Positions 35,652 to 46,441 of a DNA stretch of 64,000 bases are shown here, piece by piece. The stretch comes from Climacium dendroides (taxonomy: Eukaryota; Streptophyta; Bryopsida; Hypnales; Climaciaceae), in contig OX467087.1 of the NCBI GenBank assembly GCA_950106755.1, forward strand, positions 13,582,047 to 13,646,046, in the 5' to 3' direction. The notes under the pieces are model-generated. The model was given only the letters and a program-made list of their open reading frames with translations, was not told the origin of the DNA and did not search any database. Every line of letters begins with the position of its first letter. The first letter of the stretch is position 1. The translations under genes and the position numbers were made by a program.

Positions 35652-37600
35652 AGCTTCTTTTGTTGGTTTATAGTCAGAAGAATACAGTTATTGGTAGATA
35701 GGCTCAGTTTCCATAGGCCATTGTGTATAATTTAGCATTTATTCTCGAATTGAGACAATGAAGTAAAATTGTTCTCTTATATGTCATTTTCTGGTGTGAA
35801 TTTCGTAGTCTCAAAAATCATGTCTGTGGAAATCCCTCCTGTCCATATTTCCTGCGATGTTGTTGTGATCGACGTGATTGAACCTCGTGTGGTGGATTCG
35901 GAGCTAGAGACGTATCTTCCATCTCCTCAAGTGGACAGGAAGGCATGCCCGATGAGGCACCTCCTACGACGAAGGCTTCTTTAGAGGAAGACAAGGATGA
36001 GGAATCCAAGGTGTCATCCTCGGTTCCATTGGTGGAAGTGCCAGTATGTTCTTTGTAATGTGTATATTAGTATACATCTTGTAGTGTTTGTCTCTCCCAT
36101 GTTTTTCAAATCTTTTTTTTCTTTGATCGATGTAGTCGATAGTGTAATAGGCATGTCTGCAGTATTTGCATCATCGTCTACATCAGCTTAATTTTCACTG
36201 TGTCTTAGTTCGTCATGAGCAGAGTAGCAATGAGAGAAATCCAGGGGAAGGGCAAATTCGTAGCCCATTCACATCCAAGTCGGTAGAAAAATGGTTGAAT
36301 GTCGTCCTGGATCTGAATGGGCTACTCTGCATTTGTGATGTTGTGAGGTATCACATTAAGGAAAGGAGATTCTACTCCCCTGGTGAGGTAGTTCCTAGAG
36401 TAGAAGACGTCACCATGGAAATGAGCAAGGTCACTATTCCACCTTAGGTGAAGAGCTTCTTGAGTGAGCTATCCTCCATCACAAACGTCATGGTATGGAT
36501 CTCAATGTCTAAATCGTTTGTCCAAAGCATTTCCAACTACCTTTTTTGTGGCTTAGACCCTCCCTTGTATGTCCTAGGTCAAGAATAATGTAGCGTCATG
36601 TAACGCAAAGGGAGAGATGGGAAGCTAGTCAACTTCAAGTTTCTAGGGTCTGGCAAGAATTTGTATTTGAAACCATTGGAGAAGTTGTACAATTTGGAGG
36701 ATTCAATTTTCACCATGGATAACACTATTGTAGTGGACGACAATCCAAAGAAACACTTCATGAACTATCCAACAAGTGTGGCACTCTTTCATCCATGGTC
36801 GTTTGAAGAACTTGGTGCGAGTGATGAAACCTCATTCTTAAACTTCTTCCATGGATTAGGAGGCTGCACATGGAGAGGCCTGTAGAATTATACCCCTTGA
36901 GTTCCGAAGAGACAATCCTGTGGAGACATTCAACTCATTCATGAATTCGGCTAGTTCAAGTACAAGCAACTTGAGAGGGCGCTTAGGGTCTCTAAAGATC
37001 TTTTTGATGACTGGAGTTTGTACAACACTCGGCCTTACGTGGCTCTCCCAAAGTCTCCTGTAGCACAGAGCAAAGACCTTAGGCTAGGAGAAATTTGGTT
37101 CTGAACTTGTCCACCTCCCAAGGAAAGGACGTCGTAGGACCAATAGGATATTGACTCCCCTTTGATTGTTTTGGGATGGAAGTGTGTGTCTAGTGTTGAA
37201 ATTAGAATATGATTGCAGGTTAGTGAAACACATGTCAATGAACACATGTGTGTTGTAATACTATGTTACTTCAAATATGGAGAAAAGTGTGTGACGTTTA
37301 TTAATTCCCTCATTGGCTGTGGACAGCTCACTATGCCGGGAGGTGGAGTTCGGCACATCATGTATTCGGCAGCCACGGTTTAGTCTACAATGGATTTTTC
37401 AGTCATGGACATAGATGACAATGTTGTTGATAGTCCTCCCAATGGTGGAAGCCGCTCAAAATTAGTGCACTTTCTGTCTCCTTTGAAGTCCTGTCCATAG
37501 TCGATGTCCCCACGAGATGGCTTCAGAATGAATTCTGAGGCGCAGAGAAAACTCTACAACGAAGAAATGAGTGAGCTAGTGGTTGTAGAGGTGTGTTCAC

Positions 37601-38054
37601 GGGGGGTGCACTACAAAGGAAGTTCATGGGTGAGGAGCGACCAAACCCTAACTACCCATTTCTACTTTTCCTAATTACTTTCTAATAAACTATAATTTCA
37701 ACCTACAATTTTGAGCTTTGTTTAACAATGTCTATAGGTTTCTATTGCCAAAAATTTCAATCCTAAATAACATGTGATACATTATCTAGAAAAGATTGAA
37801 AAATAAACTAAAATGGCATGTTTTTCAACTAAAATATTTATAGAGATCACATGAAGTGTATCTTTTTTCTTCTAAAATTTGTAACTAATTATTATTAACA
37901 TAAAAAAATACCAATAATTCAAAACATAAACTTTCAAATTAGAAAAATCTATTCATATATTTTTTTTAGAAAAAAAATAAAATTTTAGGATATAATATAG
38001 GAGGTTCAAAATTTGGTCGCTCCTCACCTATGAACTTTCTTGGTTGTGCACCCC
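37601..38054. mobile_element. 454-bp MITE-like element with about 44-bp TIRs
   Basis: The left end reads GGGGGGTGCACTACAAAGGA then AGTTCATGGGTGAGGAGCG. The right end is the inverted counterpart, CGCTCCTCACCTATGAACTT then TTGGTTGTGCACCCC. The interior is AT-rich and non-coding. No clear target duplication was found because both flanks are G-rich. It sits in or near the 3' end of gene B. Confidence 0.8.
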
Positions 38055-38160
38055 TCGGGGGGGTGTTTTTAACAATCTTTGTCTTCTCAATCCTATTTGT
38101 CTTCCAGATTTCTATTACTATATTTTTTGATTGAATGTCTTGTATAATTTTTTGTAGTAG

Positions 38161-39372
38161 GTGGAGGACACAATACCCGTGTGTATTGCCACTAATTTAA
38201 ATATTATTATAAAACATGTAGAGTGTTGTTCAATATCTAAAGACATGTTGCCTCCTCGGCCTTCTCCGTCTTGGTTGGGCAATGCCAAACGGCAATGTAA
38301 GACACATGATGGATTTCTGCCACTTTATTTTGTTTGTCGTCCATGGGACGCTTGGGAAAGGAAGTCCTTGAAGAAGCAAAGGCGAGAGGTTGTTTGCCAA
38401 AGATTTGCAAGTAGCAACAGATATAGTTGAGGGCCTGAGCTATTGAAAGCAATGGAGATATTGAAAAGTAGGTCACATTTGTAGTATACACGTTTAGATT
38501 ATGGGAAAAATCGCTATTCCTCCATTATAGTGGAGGTGGAGAAATCCAATATGATACAGTGATTGAAAACTTTGGATTCTTGTTGTCTTGCTATTTTCTA
38601 GTAGTGACCTTGATTTCAATTATTGGTAGAAATACTAGTTGTGAATAGATCCAATCTTATTAGATAATTACATTTTGCTAGGCTCTAGGGAAAAAGGGAA
38701 CACACTTATAGTTTATATCATTTGTCTTCTTTGCTATGGATGTGGAAAACTGTCATGTAGCCTTCATGCTTTTGATGCTATAGCCACTTCTCTCTAAGCA
38801 ATCCACTTGCAGTGGTGGTGATAGATAGTTAAAAATTAATAGTTAGTTGTAGACTATAAGTAGAGATTTTAGTAATATAGATATAGGAAGTTGTAGACCA
38901 TGAATTATTACAAACCGGGTAGTAAAAACTCCTCATCTTTGGAGACTAAGTTGATCTTGTACAAAGATTACTTGAGAGGAGAATAAGCATTGGTCGTTGA
39001 AGAATGATATGAATGATGAGCTTTGGCTAGGATCTGAAGAATACTACAAACCTTAGCATCTAGTTTGTGGTTTATGATAATGTATAGTGATGCTTGGATG
39101 TTATTTATCCTATAATTTGTGTGCTTAGATTGTGGCCAAAGCTCATCATTAGTGAATACTCTCATTGCATTGCTTATTTGGTATTTATTGATAGAAATTC
39201 TTTTAGATTTGTAGTTTAACTTCTCTCCACGAACTCCCATTTCACTAGAAAACTCCCATTTTAATGAATATGATGTTTATACAATGTGTAGGACATTTAG
39301 TCAATTGTTCTTTAACTGGTTATGACAAACACTTTTATCTTCTAGTGCTTACAGCCTGTTAAATATACATAA
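38161..39372. other. AT-rich; one exon-like frame, nothing recognised
   Basis: An 89-codon frame at 38161-38430 (containing PPRPSPSWLGNAK) follows a possible acceptor, TTTTTGTAGTAG, and may be a last decayed exon of gene B. GATGAGCTTTGGCTA near 39015 and GGCCAAAGCTCATC near 39134 form a 15-bp inverted pair. Otherwise no feature. Confidence 0.3.
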
Positions 39373-40337
39373 TTGACCCCTAGCTAAAAGAACATTGTCC
39401 CTTAACCCCTAAAGCCCCGAGAGTGTTTTTTTTGTCAAAAACCACTTAGAACTACCACTTCTGCTGCATTCACCTAAGAAAACCAAAAAATATATTTTTT
39501 CAAAAATCCAACTATAGGATCTTATACTCAACTTGTTTGAAAACCTGTGGTAAAAATTTCATCAAATTTGACCGCATAGATTGTAAGATATTTGCATCCA
39601 AAGTGAAGAAAACAAGTTCTTTTGCAACTTGTTTGATTAAATCTTATTATAAGATTCAAAGCTAAAATTTTTGTACTATTAATTTTGATTTTCTAAGTTT
39701 TTGTGTTGAATAGTTGACTTGAGAATCTAAAGACAAAAATTCAACAAAAAAACACTTAAGTTTCACTCATTAAAAAGTTGTTAAGTAGAAGTAGGTCAAA
39801 GATTGAAAGGAAAACTAAATCATTAATAGCTTTAAGATGGAATTGACATACGATAATCCCAATAGTAAGATTGTTCTAGAAAGCAAACCTTACCTTGTCA
39901 AAATTTTCTTTTGGACAATTGTAAAAATTGCATTCACAAATGAATCCTATAAGTTATTTTTTCAAAAAGATGCTTAGATTGCCTGAAAAACTAAGATTGT
40001 CCATAATTTTCTCATAACTAATCCAAATGGAATGAATCAAAACTTCAAATGTGGACAAAAATATTCGATTTTGGGAAAAAATATTTTAAAAAAGTATTTT
40101 GACTTTTTCTGATTTTTTTGTACTGCCCATTGACTTTTGTTTTGGGCTTATTATGCCATAACTTTTTCTCCCGGACACCAATTAAAACAATAATTAATAT
40201 TCACAAAGCTCTCAACAAACTCTACAATTTCTAAAAATCTCAAAAACATTCACTACAAATTGAGACAATAAGAACCTATCTGGATCCAAATTGTTCCTTG
40301 AGGGGACAAATGGTCCCTTAGGGGTTATGAGACATTT
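39373..40337. mobile_element. complete TIR-type AT-rich element, about 965 bp
   Basis: The left end TGACCCCTAGCTAAAAGAAC then ATTGTCCC is the inverted counterpart of the right end GGGGACAAATGG then TCCCTTAGGGGTTA. This is the cleanest copy of the family at 11510, 13838, 18538 and 22011. Interior landmarks shared with the 11510 copy include ACCACTTAGAACTACCACTT and GATTGTAAGATATTTGCATC. No transposase frame. Confidence 0.65.
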
Positions 40338-41799
40338 GAAAGTTTGGGCAAGTACATGAGGTATTATGTTTTGGCAATCCATGATTCTTTAAGACATTTT
40401 CTTAGGATAGTTTTGAGCACATATTAGTTTTATAAAAATGTGATTTTATTTCAAATGATGATTGAAAGCAAAAAATGGATGAAAGCATGAAACTTAGGTA
40501 CTATCATGTGTACATGTTGTGTATTAAATACAAAATGGACCATAACTTTTAGGGATTTTTCTCGGGATTTTTCTTGGTGTATTCAAAATTATTACCAAAG
40601 GTGAACAATATATTGCCCAAATCACTCAAATATTTTTGTGTATCTTCTAAGAAAAATTTATTATTAATTATCTAATTTTAAAAATATTTCTCACTTTAGG
40701 TATTGAATAAATGTTTTTGGTATTGTCATGAGTCCAAATGGTGATATCTACTTCAAGGTTTTGACACTATATTCCTTATGTTCCACTATGAAGTTAGAAA
40801 AAGTTGCCAAAGGAATTCTAAAAAATTAAATTTATTGTCTTCCACATTGATACAAAAAAGACTTGGTTGTGAGTACATTTCTAAACCTCCCAAGGCACAC
40901 TTCTATATATTTTTTAATAAAGGTTTCAAGTTGTTAATAATAAAATAATTTTGTATTTTTAAAAAAGTTTCCATTAATTTCTAGAAATTTAATCAGAAGA
41001 AAAAAATTATCATTTATTTTTTTGGTACATATTTTTGGAATAAATGTTTTTGGATCCCATTAGTTAAAAATATATTATTTTTAAATGTTTTCTAAATATA
41101 TATATTTTTTGGAATGTTTTTGAATTCAATCTCTTTTTTAGAATTCCTTTCAAAAAATGATTTTGTCTGCCAAAAATTCTTTGATTTATTTTATTTGGAT
41201 TATTGATGTGAAAATTATCATGAACCTTGATTTTTGGGCAATTTGAGCAACTAATTAAAAATAATTTGTATATTTTTCTTTTTACTTATTTAAAAAAATA
41301 TTTTCTAATAAAAAAATTAATTCTAAGTAGTTCAAATTCTTCATTGGAATAATGTCCTTAATAAAATTGCCATGCCTTGATTTTGTCTTTGGTTATCAAA
41401 AATTAATATTTTCTTTTCAACGTGTACCTTCTATAGAATAATTTTTTAAAGAATGCAAATTTGGTTTCAATTTTGGAATTTTTTTCCTAAATTCTAGACT
41501 CAATTATTCTCTTCCATAAACATTATTTCAAAATAGTGTAGAGCAAAATAACAAGTTCAGAGGATTCAAACTTCAAAGCCATTTACTCTAAAATGGGAAG
41601 GTGAATTTTTTTTTTTCAATTTAAATGATATTATCTTGAAATTTACATAGTCAAAGCTTTACAAATTCCTTTCCATGTAACATTCTCTTCCTACAAGCTT
41701 TTAGGATTAAAAATCTTGTAATCAAATAAGGCAATGTCACCAAACAAAAGTTAATGTCTTCCAATTTATGTGCTCAAACTTTCCAAAACATTTCTTCAT
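40338..41799. other. AT-rich intergenic, relics of the dispersed repeat
   Basis: A reverse-oriented relic of the TIR-type family is recognisable near 41160-41270 (GATTATTGATGTGAAAATTA). Similar relics occur near 55985 and 56250. No gene. Confidence 0.4.
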
Positions 41800-42650
41800 G
41801 TTTTCATATAAAATGACTACAAGATCCTATAATTCAATATTCAAATTTATTTATTTATTTTTCTTCAGAAAATGCAATAGAATTATAGAAATAGGAAGTA
41901 TGAGTGTTTTTTGATATAAAAAAAGAGGCCATACTATTGAAGGGGTTGAGATTTTGAACTTATTGAAGTTCTATCTTTCTCTCGCCCTCTACCATGACAA
42001 AAATTAAGACTATGGGAAAATGCCTTCAAATGTGAAAACAACATTTGGAACTATAAAGCAAAATTTCAATTTAGAATGGATTTTCCTATGAGACATTGCT
42101 CAATGAAGTGACAAACTTCACAAAAATTGTTTATCCTTACATATCTAAAGTGGAGTTTGATGAAACATGGTCCTAGAACATTGAGGATCATATAATCTAA
42201 ACAACTAAAATGATTCAGAAGTTCAGAATATAATAAATGGTGTGCAATCCATGCAGAAAACATCCATACTTTAAATTTGATTGTTTGTTTTGTTATGTTG
42301 AGATCTCTTGGACCGTACGTCGTTTGCTTGCATTCTTGGTACCATTGGAAAGCTCTCGGCAAGGAGGGGTGCACGGTCTTTGTCTTGTGGTGTTTCAGCC
42401 TACAATGAGAAATTTATTGAATTTTGAGGTCTTTACGAACTAAAAAATTAGAAAATTACTTTTAGTTTTGTTTTCACTCTGGCAACGGCACAGGGCACAC
42501 TAGTTTAAGTTGAAGACAAACATTCAACCAAACTTCCAATTGATTTTTTGAGTGCGTGACTCCATTTGAGCACGCTGTGTAAGCAATCGTTTCACCAATT
42601 CAATAGCAATCCATCCACAATTGAAAGTGAGATTGACCAGCCGACAACGG
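41800..42650. repeat. diverged inverted copy of the palindrome arm's inner segment
   Basis: This matches 58090-58790 in the same orientation, and therefore 47940-48640 in the left arm in reverse. Shared phrases are GCAATAGAATTATAGAAAT, AATGCCTTCAAATGTGA, GAGACATTGCTCAA, AATGGTGTGCAATCC and CCAATTCAATAGCAATCCATC. Similarity looks like roughly three quarters by eye, with about 250 bp inserted at 42265-42510. It lies just outside the visible end of the left arm. Confidence 0.7.
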
Positions 42651-42728
42651 ATATTGCGTTAAGACCGCGATATTCTTCCGTCTTTTTCCATTCATTTTCT
42701 ACGAGTACTGGTACAGATTTCAGACCCC

Positions 42729-42932
42729 ATGGCCGAGTTTGTGGAATATTGCCATTTTGACGAAATATCCGATCGACTTAGTATTGTGTTCAGAGCAAGC
42801 GGACCAGAGTTTCTGAGTCTAATTATCTGTGGGAATCTGCGAGAGCAGCCTCCTTTGGCAGCAGGCTCCGGTTCTTCAGCACAAGCTTCGATTTCCACAA
42901 AGCTTAATTTCCAGTGCCAGTCCTGGGAATAA
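42729..42932 (+). CDS. coding-like fragment, weak RAD9-type resemblance
   Basis: An exon-like frame follows an acceptor-like GGTACAG and can start at ATG 42729. The stretch AEFVEYCHFDEISDRLSIVF then RASGPEFLSLI resembles, from memory and only weakly, the second PCNA-like half of RAD9 (9-1-1 checkpoint clamp), where a short helix is followed by an LSIHF-type strand. The frame ends at TAA 42930-42932, and there is no donor before it. A donor-like GTAAGTT at 43135 suggests more exons in another frame. It may be a pseudogene or chance. An identical copy lies at 63799-64000 in reverse. Confidence 0.2.
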   Translation: MAEFVEYCHFDEISDRLSIVFRASGPEFLSLIICGNLREQPPLAAGSGSSAQASISTKLNFQCQSWE

Positions 42933-44136
42933 TAGATCGAGGAGGCGTGCACATCAACTTCCGACCGGATGACCGTTACATTGGAAGTTTCATGATGAGG
43001 AGGAGTGCGAGCACGAAAAATATGCGAGACTGCTATATATTCTGGTGAAGTTGCGGAGGCCCTCAGGGATCCAATCATCTATTTGAACAAGCAAAATATG
43101 AGCAGGGGTGCAGGTTTCCATCAAGGGCTGATGTAAGTTCCCAACACCCGTGTTTCTTGTAGCATTGAGTCTTGATCTCGAGAGTACTTCACTTGAGGCA
43201 GGATCCTCAATGTCGGAGGAAACTCTGTTCATCAATGTGAGCGTTGTTGCAGGAGCTAGAAATGTGGAATTGCAGTCACGATGGCAGAGCTGTGCATCAA
43301 GCACTGCTGAATTTATCCAAATTCCCCGAGACCGATTTCCTTGGGTTCTAATCTGTCGTGAGCATCTGCTGTAGTTAAATAAGTGACGGGAACACCGGCA
43401 TTCGTTAAAGATGCCAAAGAAAATCTCTTGTTCGTTCCACTTCAGTCACAGAATCAAGGCACGAAGACAATGGTGCTATGGTACAAGATCAGTGCTGCAC
43501 AGATTCAAACGATTGCTCTCTGACATTGACAAATTATTGCAACCTTTCACTCACTATATGATCGATCTCATGTTCTGCACTCACCAGGTTACACAGAATG
43601 GATTTTGGCTCCAGTTTTCACACTAATTCGTCCGGACGCTTTCCAATGTGCTTCTCCTTGGTGAAGGCTCACAACCAGGACCCTCAGAGGCCCCATGTCC
43701 TAGTTTCGAGTTCCCCCAGTGGAGCGTGAGCATACGATTGCCATGCGTATCGAGAGCTATACACACAGGCACCTTGAACGATGTGTCCATATTCGTGCTC
43801 TCGACTCTGAGATTTGGACAGTTCACCACACAGCAATAGAGATGTTTCGCATGATCATTTTTTACGAAATAATTGGAAATTCTCAATTACATGCCGAACA
43901 CGATTGTTGTAGTAGTGACCTCCGCTTCAACCATCCTGAAAATTTCCCTCCGCCAACAGAGACCAACTCCTGTCTCCCGAGTGTGATTTTTCACGTTGAC
44001 CACAAGGTAGCAATTCAGAAATGCAATAAATTACATCTTCTGTCAGTCAATATCGTCAGAGGCCATCGATGTACATAACAAGAACACACTTCCACTCGAC
44101 CTCCAATTGACAGAGACGAACCATAAAAGGGGCCAG

Positions 44137-44142
44137 TTTATT
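44137..44142 (-). terminator. AATAAA polyadenylation signal of the left BURP gene
   Basis: On the minus strand AATAAA lies about 630 bp after the stop. It mirrors 62589-62594. Confidence 0.4.
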
Positions 44143-44769
44143 CACACAAAAGCAACTGAAAGGGTGGTCATCCGTCTGGCCGAGACGACTCACGTCAGTC
44201 GTACATGTAGGCCACTGCCCAGGCTTATTAGCCAATTTTCGATGAATAATCCCTGCCACTCTCCACACGTTCAGCTAGCCAGGACTACCCTCGACATCAA
44301 TGAACTCCCATAAGCCTGCGTATTGACGTACAGCTATTTACTTAGACACTCCACGAATCCCAATCCCACCCATTCCCGTAGAAGGGCTCGGCCGCCTCCA
44401 TCCTGACCACCCAGTCAGTCGATCTGTGGACAGAGCTGGAGGTCGTCCAAGCCATGGCACTTGGATGAAATCAACGGATTCGCACACAGTGCAGTGCACA
44501 ACACCACACGGACACTGAAACACAACGAAATGACGAGGAAACAACACACATGATCACACACACTGAACGCGCGCACATTGAACTTCAAATTTCACCACTC
44601 TCGCCACGCTTACGCGCGCGTACGTAGGCGCTATGGGAAGCAGCGACCCTCGCTGCTGCTGAATCACGCATTTTCCGTCCCCCAACCATGCCCCACACAT
44701 GGGTAGGTAGAGCTGCAGGCACGGAAGGAAGGGAGGATTCGATCAGCAGCCAGCGGTAGAATTGCTCGC

Positions 44770-46118
44770 TCACTCGGTGGTGGGTACGAAGACGAGGTCT
44801 GAATCCACGAGCCAGTGGCACGCTTCGTCGCCGCGGGGAATGTTGAGCGCGCTGAAGGCCGGGTGGGTGCTGAGCCACAGGGAAGTGTCGATGTGGCACA
44901 CGCCCACGGCCTGGATGTCGGCGTCGGAGGCGCTCGTCCGGAGCGTGGCGGTGATCACTTTGGTGCCCGTCACGCGGTGGCAATAGTAAAGGGCCGACGG
45001 GAAGTTCACGACGTGGCACACCACGATCTTCTGGCCCTCGGCCAGGGAGCCTTTGCGGAAGCCCGTGATGGTGACTGGCGCCTTGGAATTCGCGGCGAGC
45101 GCCGGCGTGTTGGTGGTGGACAGCACCTTCGCTTTGGAGCCCAGTTCGGCGGACACGAACTTGGCCACGGCGTCGCTGGAGGCGGCGCAGCTCATCTTCT
45201 CTCCCGGCAGCGCTCCGTAGCCGCACAGGTACGCGGCGGTGGCGGTGGCCGTGGCCAGGTCGCTGTTGAGAGCCACGCCGAAGTGGCGGACCAGCGCCAG
45301 GGCGTTGGAGGCGGTGATTGCGGGCAACTGTGCGGCGGAGGACGCCGTCAGGAAGGGCCGCTTGGGGGCGTCATCGCGGAGGTTTGCGTCCAGCGTCATG
45401 GTGCCGCCCACCACCAGCTCGGACTCCAGGAAAAAATCGCGTTGGATGTCGTTGATGGTGCTGATGGACTGGTCGCGCTGGAGGCCCGCGGCCTTGGAGG
45501 TCGCTGTTTGGAGGGTGCCCTGGGCGCACACGAGCCCGTTGGAGCTGCAAATTGCAGCTATTTTTGCGGCGTCCGTTCGTTCGGCGGTGGAGACGGGCCT
45601 CGCTCCGGTCACCTGCCAGTGCACGAGAATGAACATCGCGATCAGTCAGGTCGAACATGCACACGCACGGAGTGACCAATTAGAGTTTGTCTTCTAGACT
45701 CAATTCGTCGACAGGAGCTTCCTATTACATGGTAATGAGCACAAGCAGTCATTGCCCATGCCAGACTAAAGTTCTGTGAGAGCAAATTGAACCAGCCCAA
45801 TCATGCATATGACTGAGTACGTTGCCTTTGCCATTCATGGATCGAGAACATGCATGGCCTGCTAGCTACATGAAATGAGAGCATGCGGAGTCCTCATGTC
45901 AAGAGCCTAATTACATGCAAAGTGCAACTCAGTTAGTACATGCATCCTAGCAAGCTAGCTCGAAGTCAATCGCTGTATGTGACAAAAACAAAGGAATTCA
46001 AGTGGTCCGGCATTGGATCGATCCAGCGAGTGCATGATCGACTACTTACGGTGGTGACCGCGGCCATGATGAAGAAGCAGGTCCGCAAGACGACCATCAA
46101 GCTCCACTGCTCCGCCAT
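44770..46118 (-). CDS. BURP-domain secreted protein, left copy
   Basis: There are two exons: 46118-46050 (23 codons) and 45612-44770 (280 codons and stop), joined in phase 0 across a 437-bp GT-AG intron. The 303-residue product opens MAEQWSLMVVLRTCFFIMAA, a signal peptide, so it probably enters the secretory pathway. The BURP domain starts at FFLESELVVGGTM near residue 92. It carries the family's four CH motifs spaced CHX10CHX26CHX24CH (CHVVNFPSALYYCH, then GVCHIDTS, then CHWL), close to the canonical spacing and one residue short in the last gap. BURP proteins act in plant cell walls, seeds and stress responses, and some subclasses bind or modify pectin; the role of this one is unknown. The segment between signal peptide and domain is short with no repeats. 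TATA at 46285-46291. The right-arm copy encodes the same protein. Confidence 0.93.
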
Positions 46119-46284
46119 GCTGCAGACGAAGGGCTGAACGGCCAGCCAAGGGATGATCGAAAGGAAGAGGACGGAGGCGAAGAGGACGGAGGCGAAGCAA
46201 GTGCACTGAAAGAGCTAGAGGACTACCGAAGTGGATGCTGAAGCTGAGGAAGGCAGTGAGATTGGGAGTGCAGGGAGGCCTTGC

Positions 46285-46291
46285 ATTTATA
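46285..46291 (-). promoter_or_regulatory. TATA box of the left BURP gene
   Basis: TATAAAT on the minus strand lies 167 bp upstream of the ATG. The base at 46304, 13 bp further upstream, is one of the few differences between the arms (T here in gene orientation, C in the right arm). Confidence 0.7.
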
Positions 46292-46441
46292 GGTACGAGT
46301 TTAACCGCCCTTGATTTTTTAATCCATAATTGTTTCCTTTTCCGTTTCCTTGGCTTACTCTAGCTAGCCTGACTTACTGGCTTGCTTGTGAAGGGCGTCC
46401 TGGCCTTCAAGAGTGGATCACTGATGCCCGACCCCCACTAG

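Larger units (their letters stand above)
31567..37080 (+). pseudogene. decayed multi-exon gene B, paralogue of gene A
   Basis: Exon-like pieces: 31567-32294 (one frame, no frameshift, unrecognised lysine-rich product); about 33180-33920 (unrecognised, with KKILEELSPVAKEFFKVFLE); about 34860-35600 (coiled coil, e.g. AKECEAQREEMKR, then a Ser/Thr-rich tail ending at a CCAG|GTTTTT donor); 35790-36050 (acidic, EEDKDEESK, ending at a GTATGT donor); and about 36210-36885, the FCP1/NIF-like domain (LNVVLDLNGLLC, VKSFLSELSSITNVMVW, DNTIVVDDNPKKHFMN, ALFHPWSFEEL). As in gene A, motif I is D-L-N. In-frame stops: TAG 31668, 31872, 31899, 31980, 32292, 33797, 33872, 34866, 36445; TAA 31779, 31812, 33272, 33911, 34980, 35010, 35058, 36586, 36601; one TGA at 33353. 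Coding character continues across them. The exact exon list is tentative. Confidence 0.5.

Noticed and set aside
27868..36885. A variant nuclear code in this organism (TAA/TAG read as Gln)
   Set aside because: The intact genes (sHSPs, BURP) contain no in-frame TAA/TAG, so they neither use nor need it. No streptophyte nuclear genome is known to me with such a code. Genes A and B also have frameshifts, as expected for decay. The skew is kept as a finding only.
42729..42932. A confident RAD9 gene call
   Set aside because: Only about 30 residues resemble RAD9, from memory, with no flanking RAD9 exon recognised.
44585..45226. A 213-codon Arg/His-rich frame in the BURP strand (mirrored at 61505-62146)
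   Set aside because: Shifted-frame shadow of BURP exon 2 running into the 3' region.
44815..45675. A 286-codon Gly/Arg-rich frame opposite the BURP gene (mirrored at 61056-61916)
   Set aside because: It is antisense to the GC-rich BURP exon. Its length follows from codon bias, and it has no motif.
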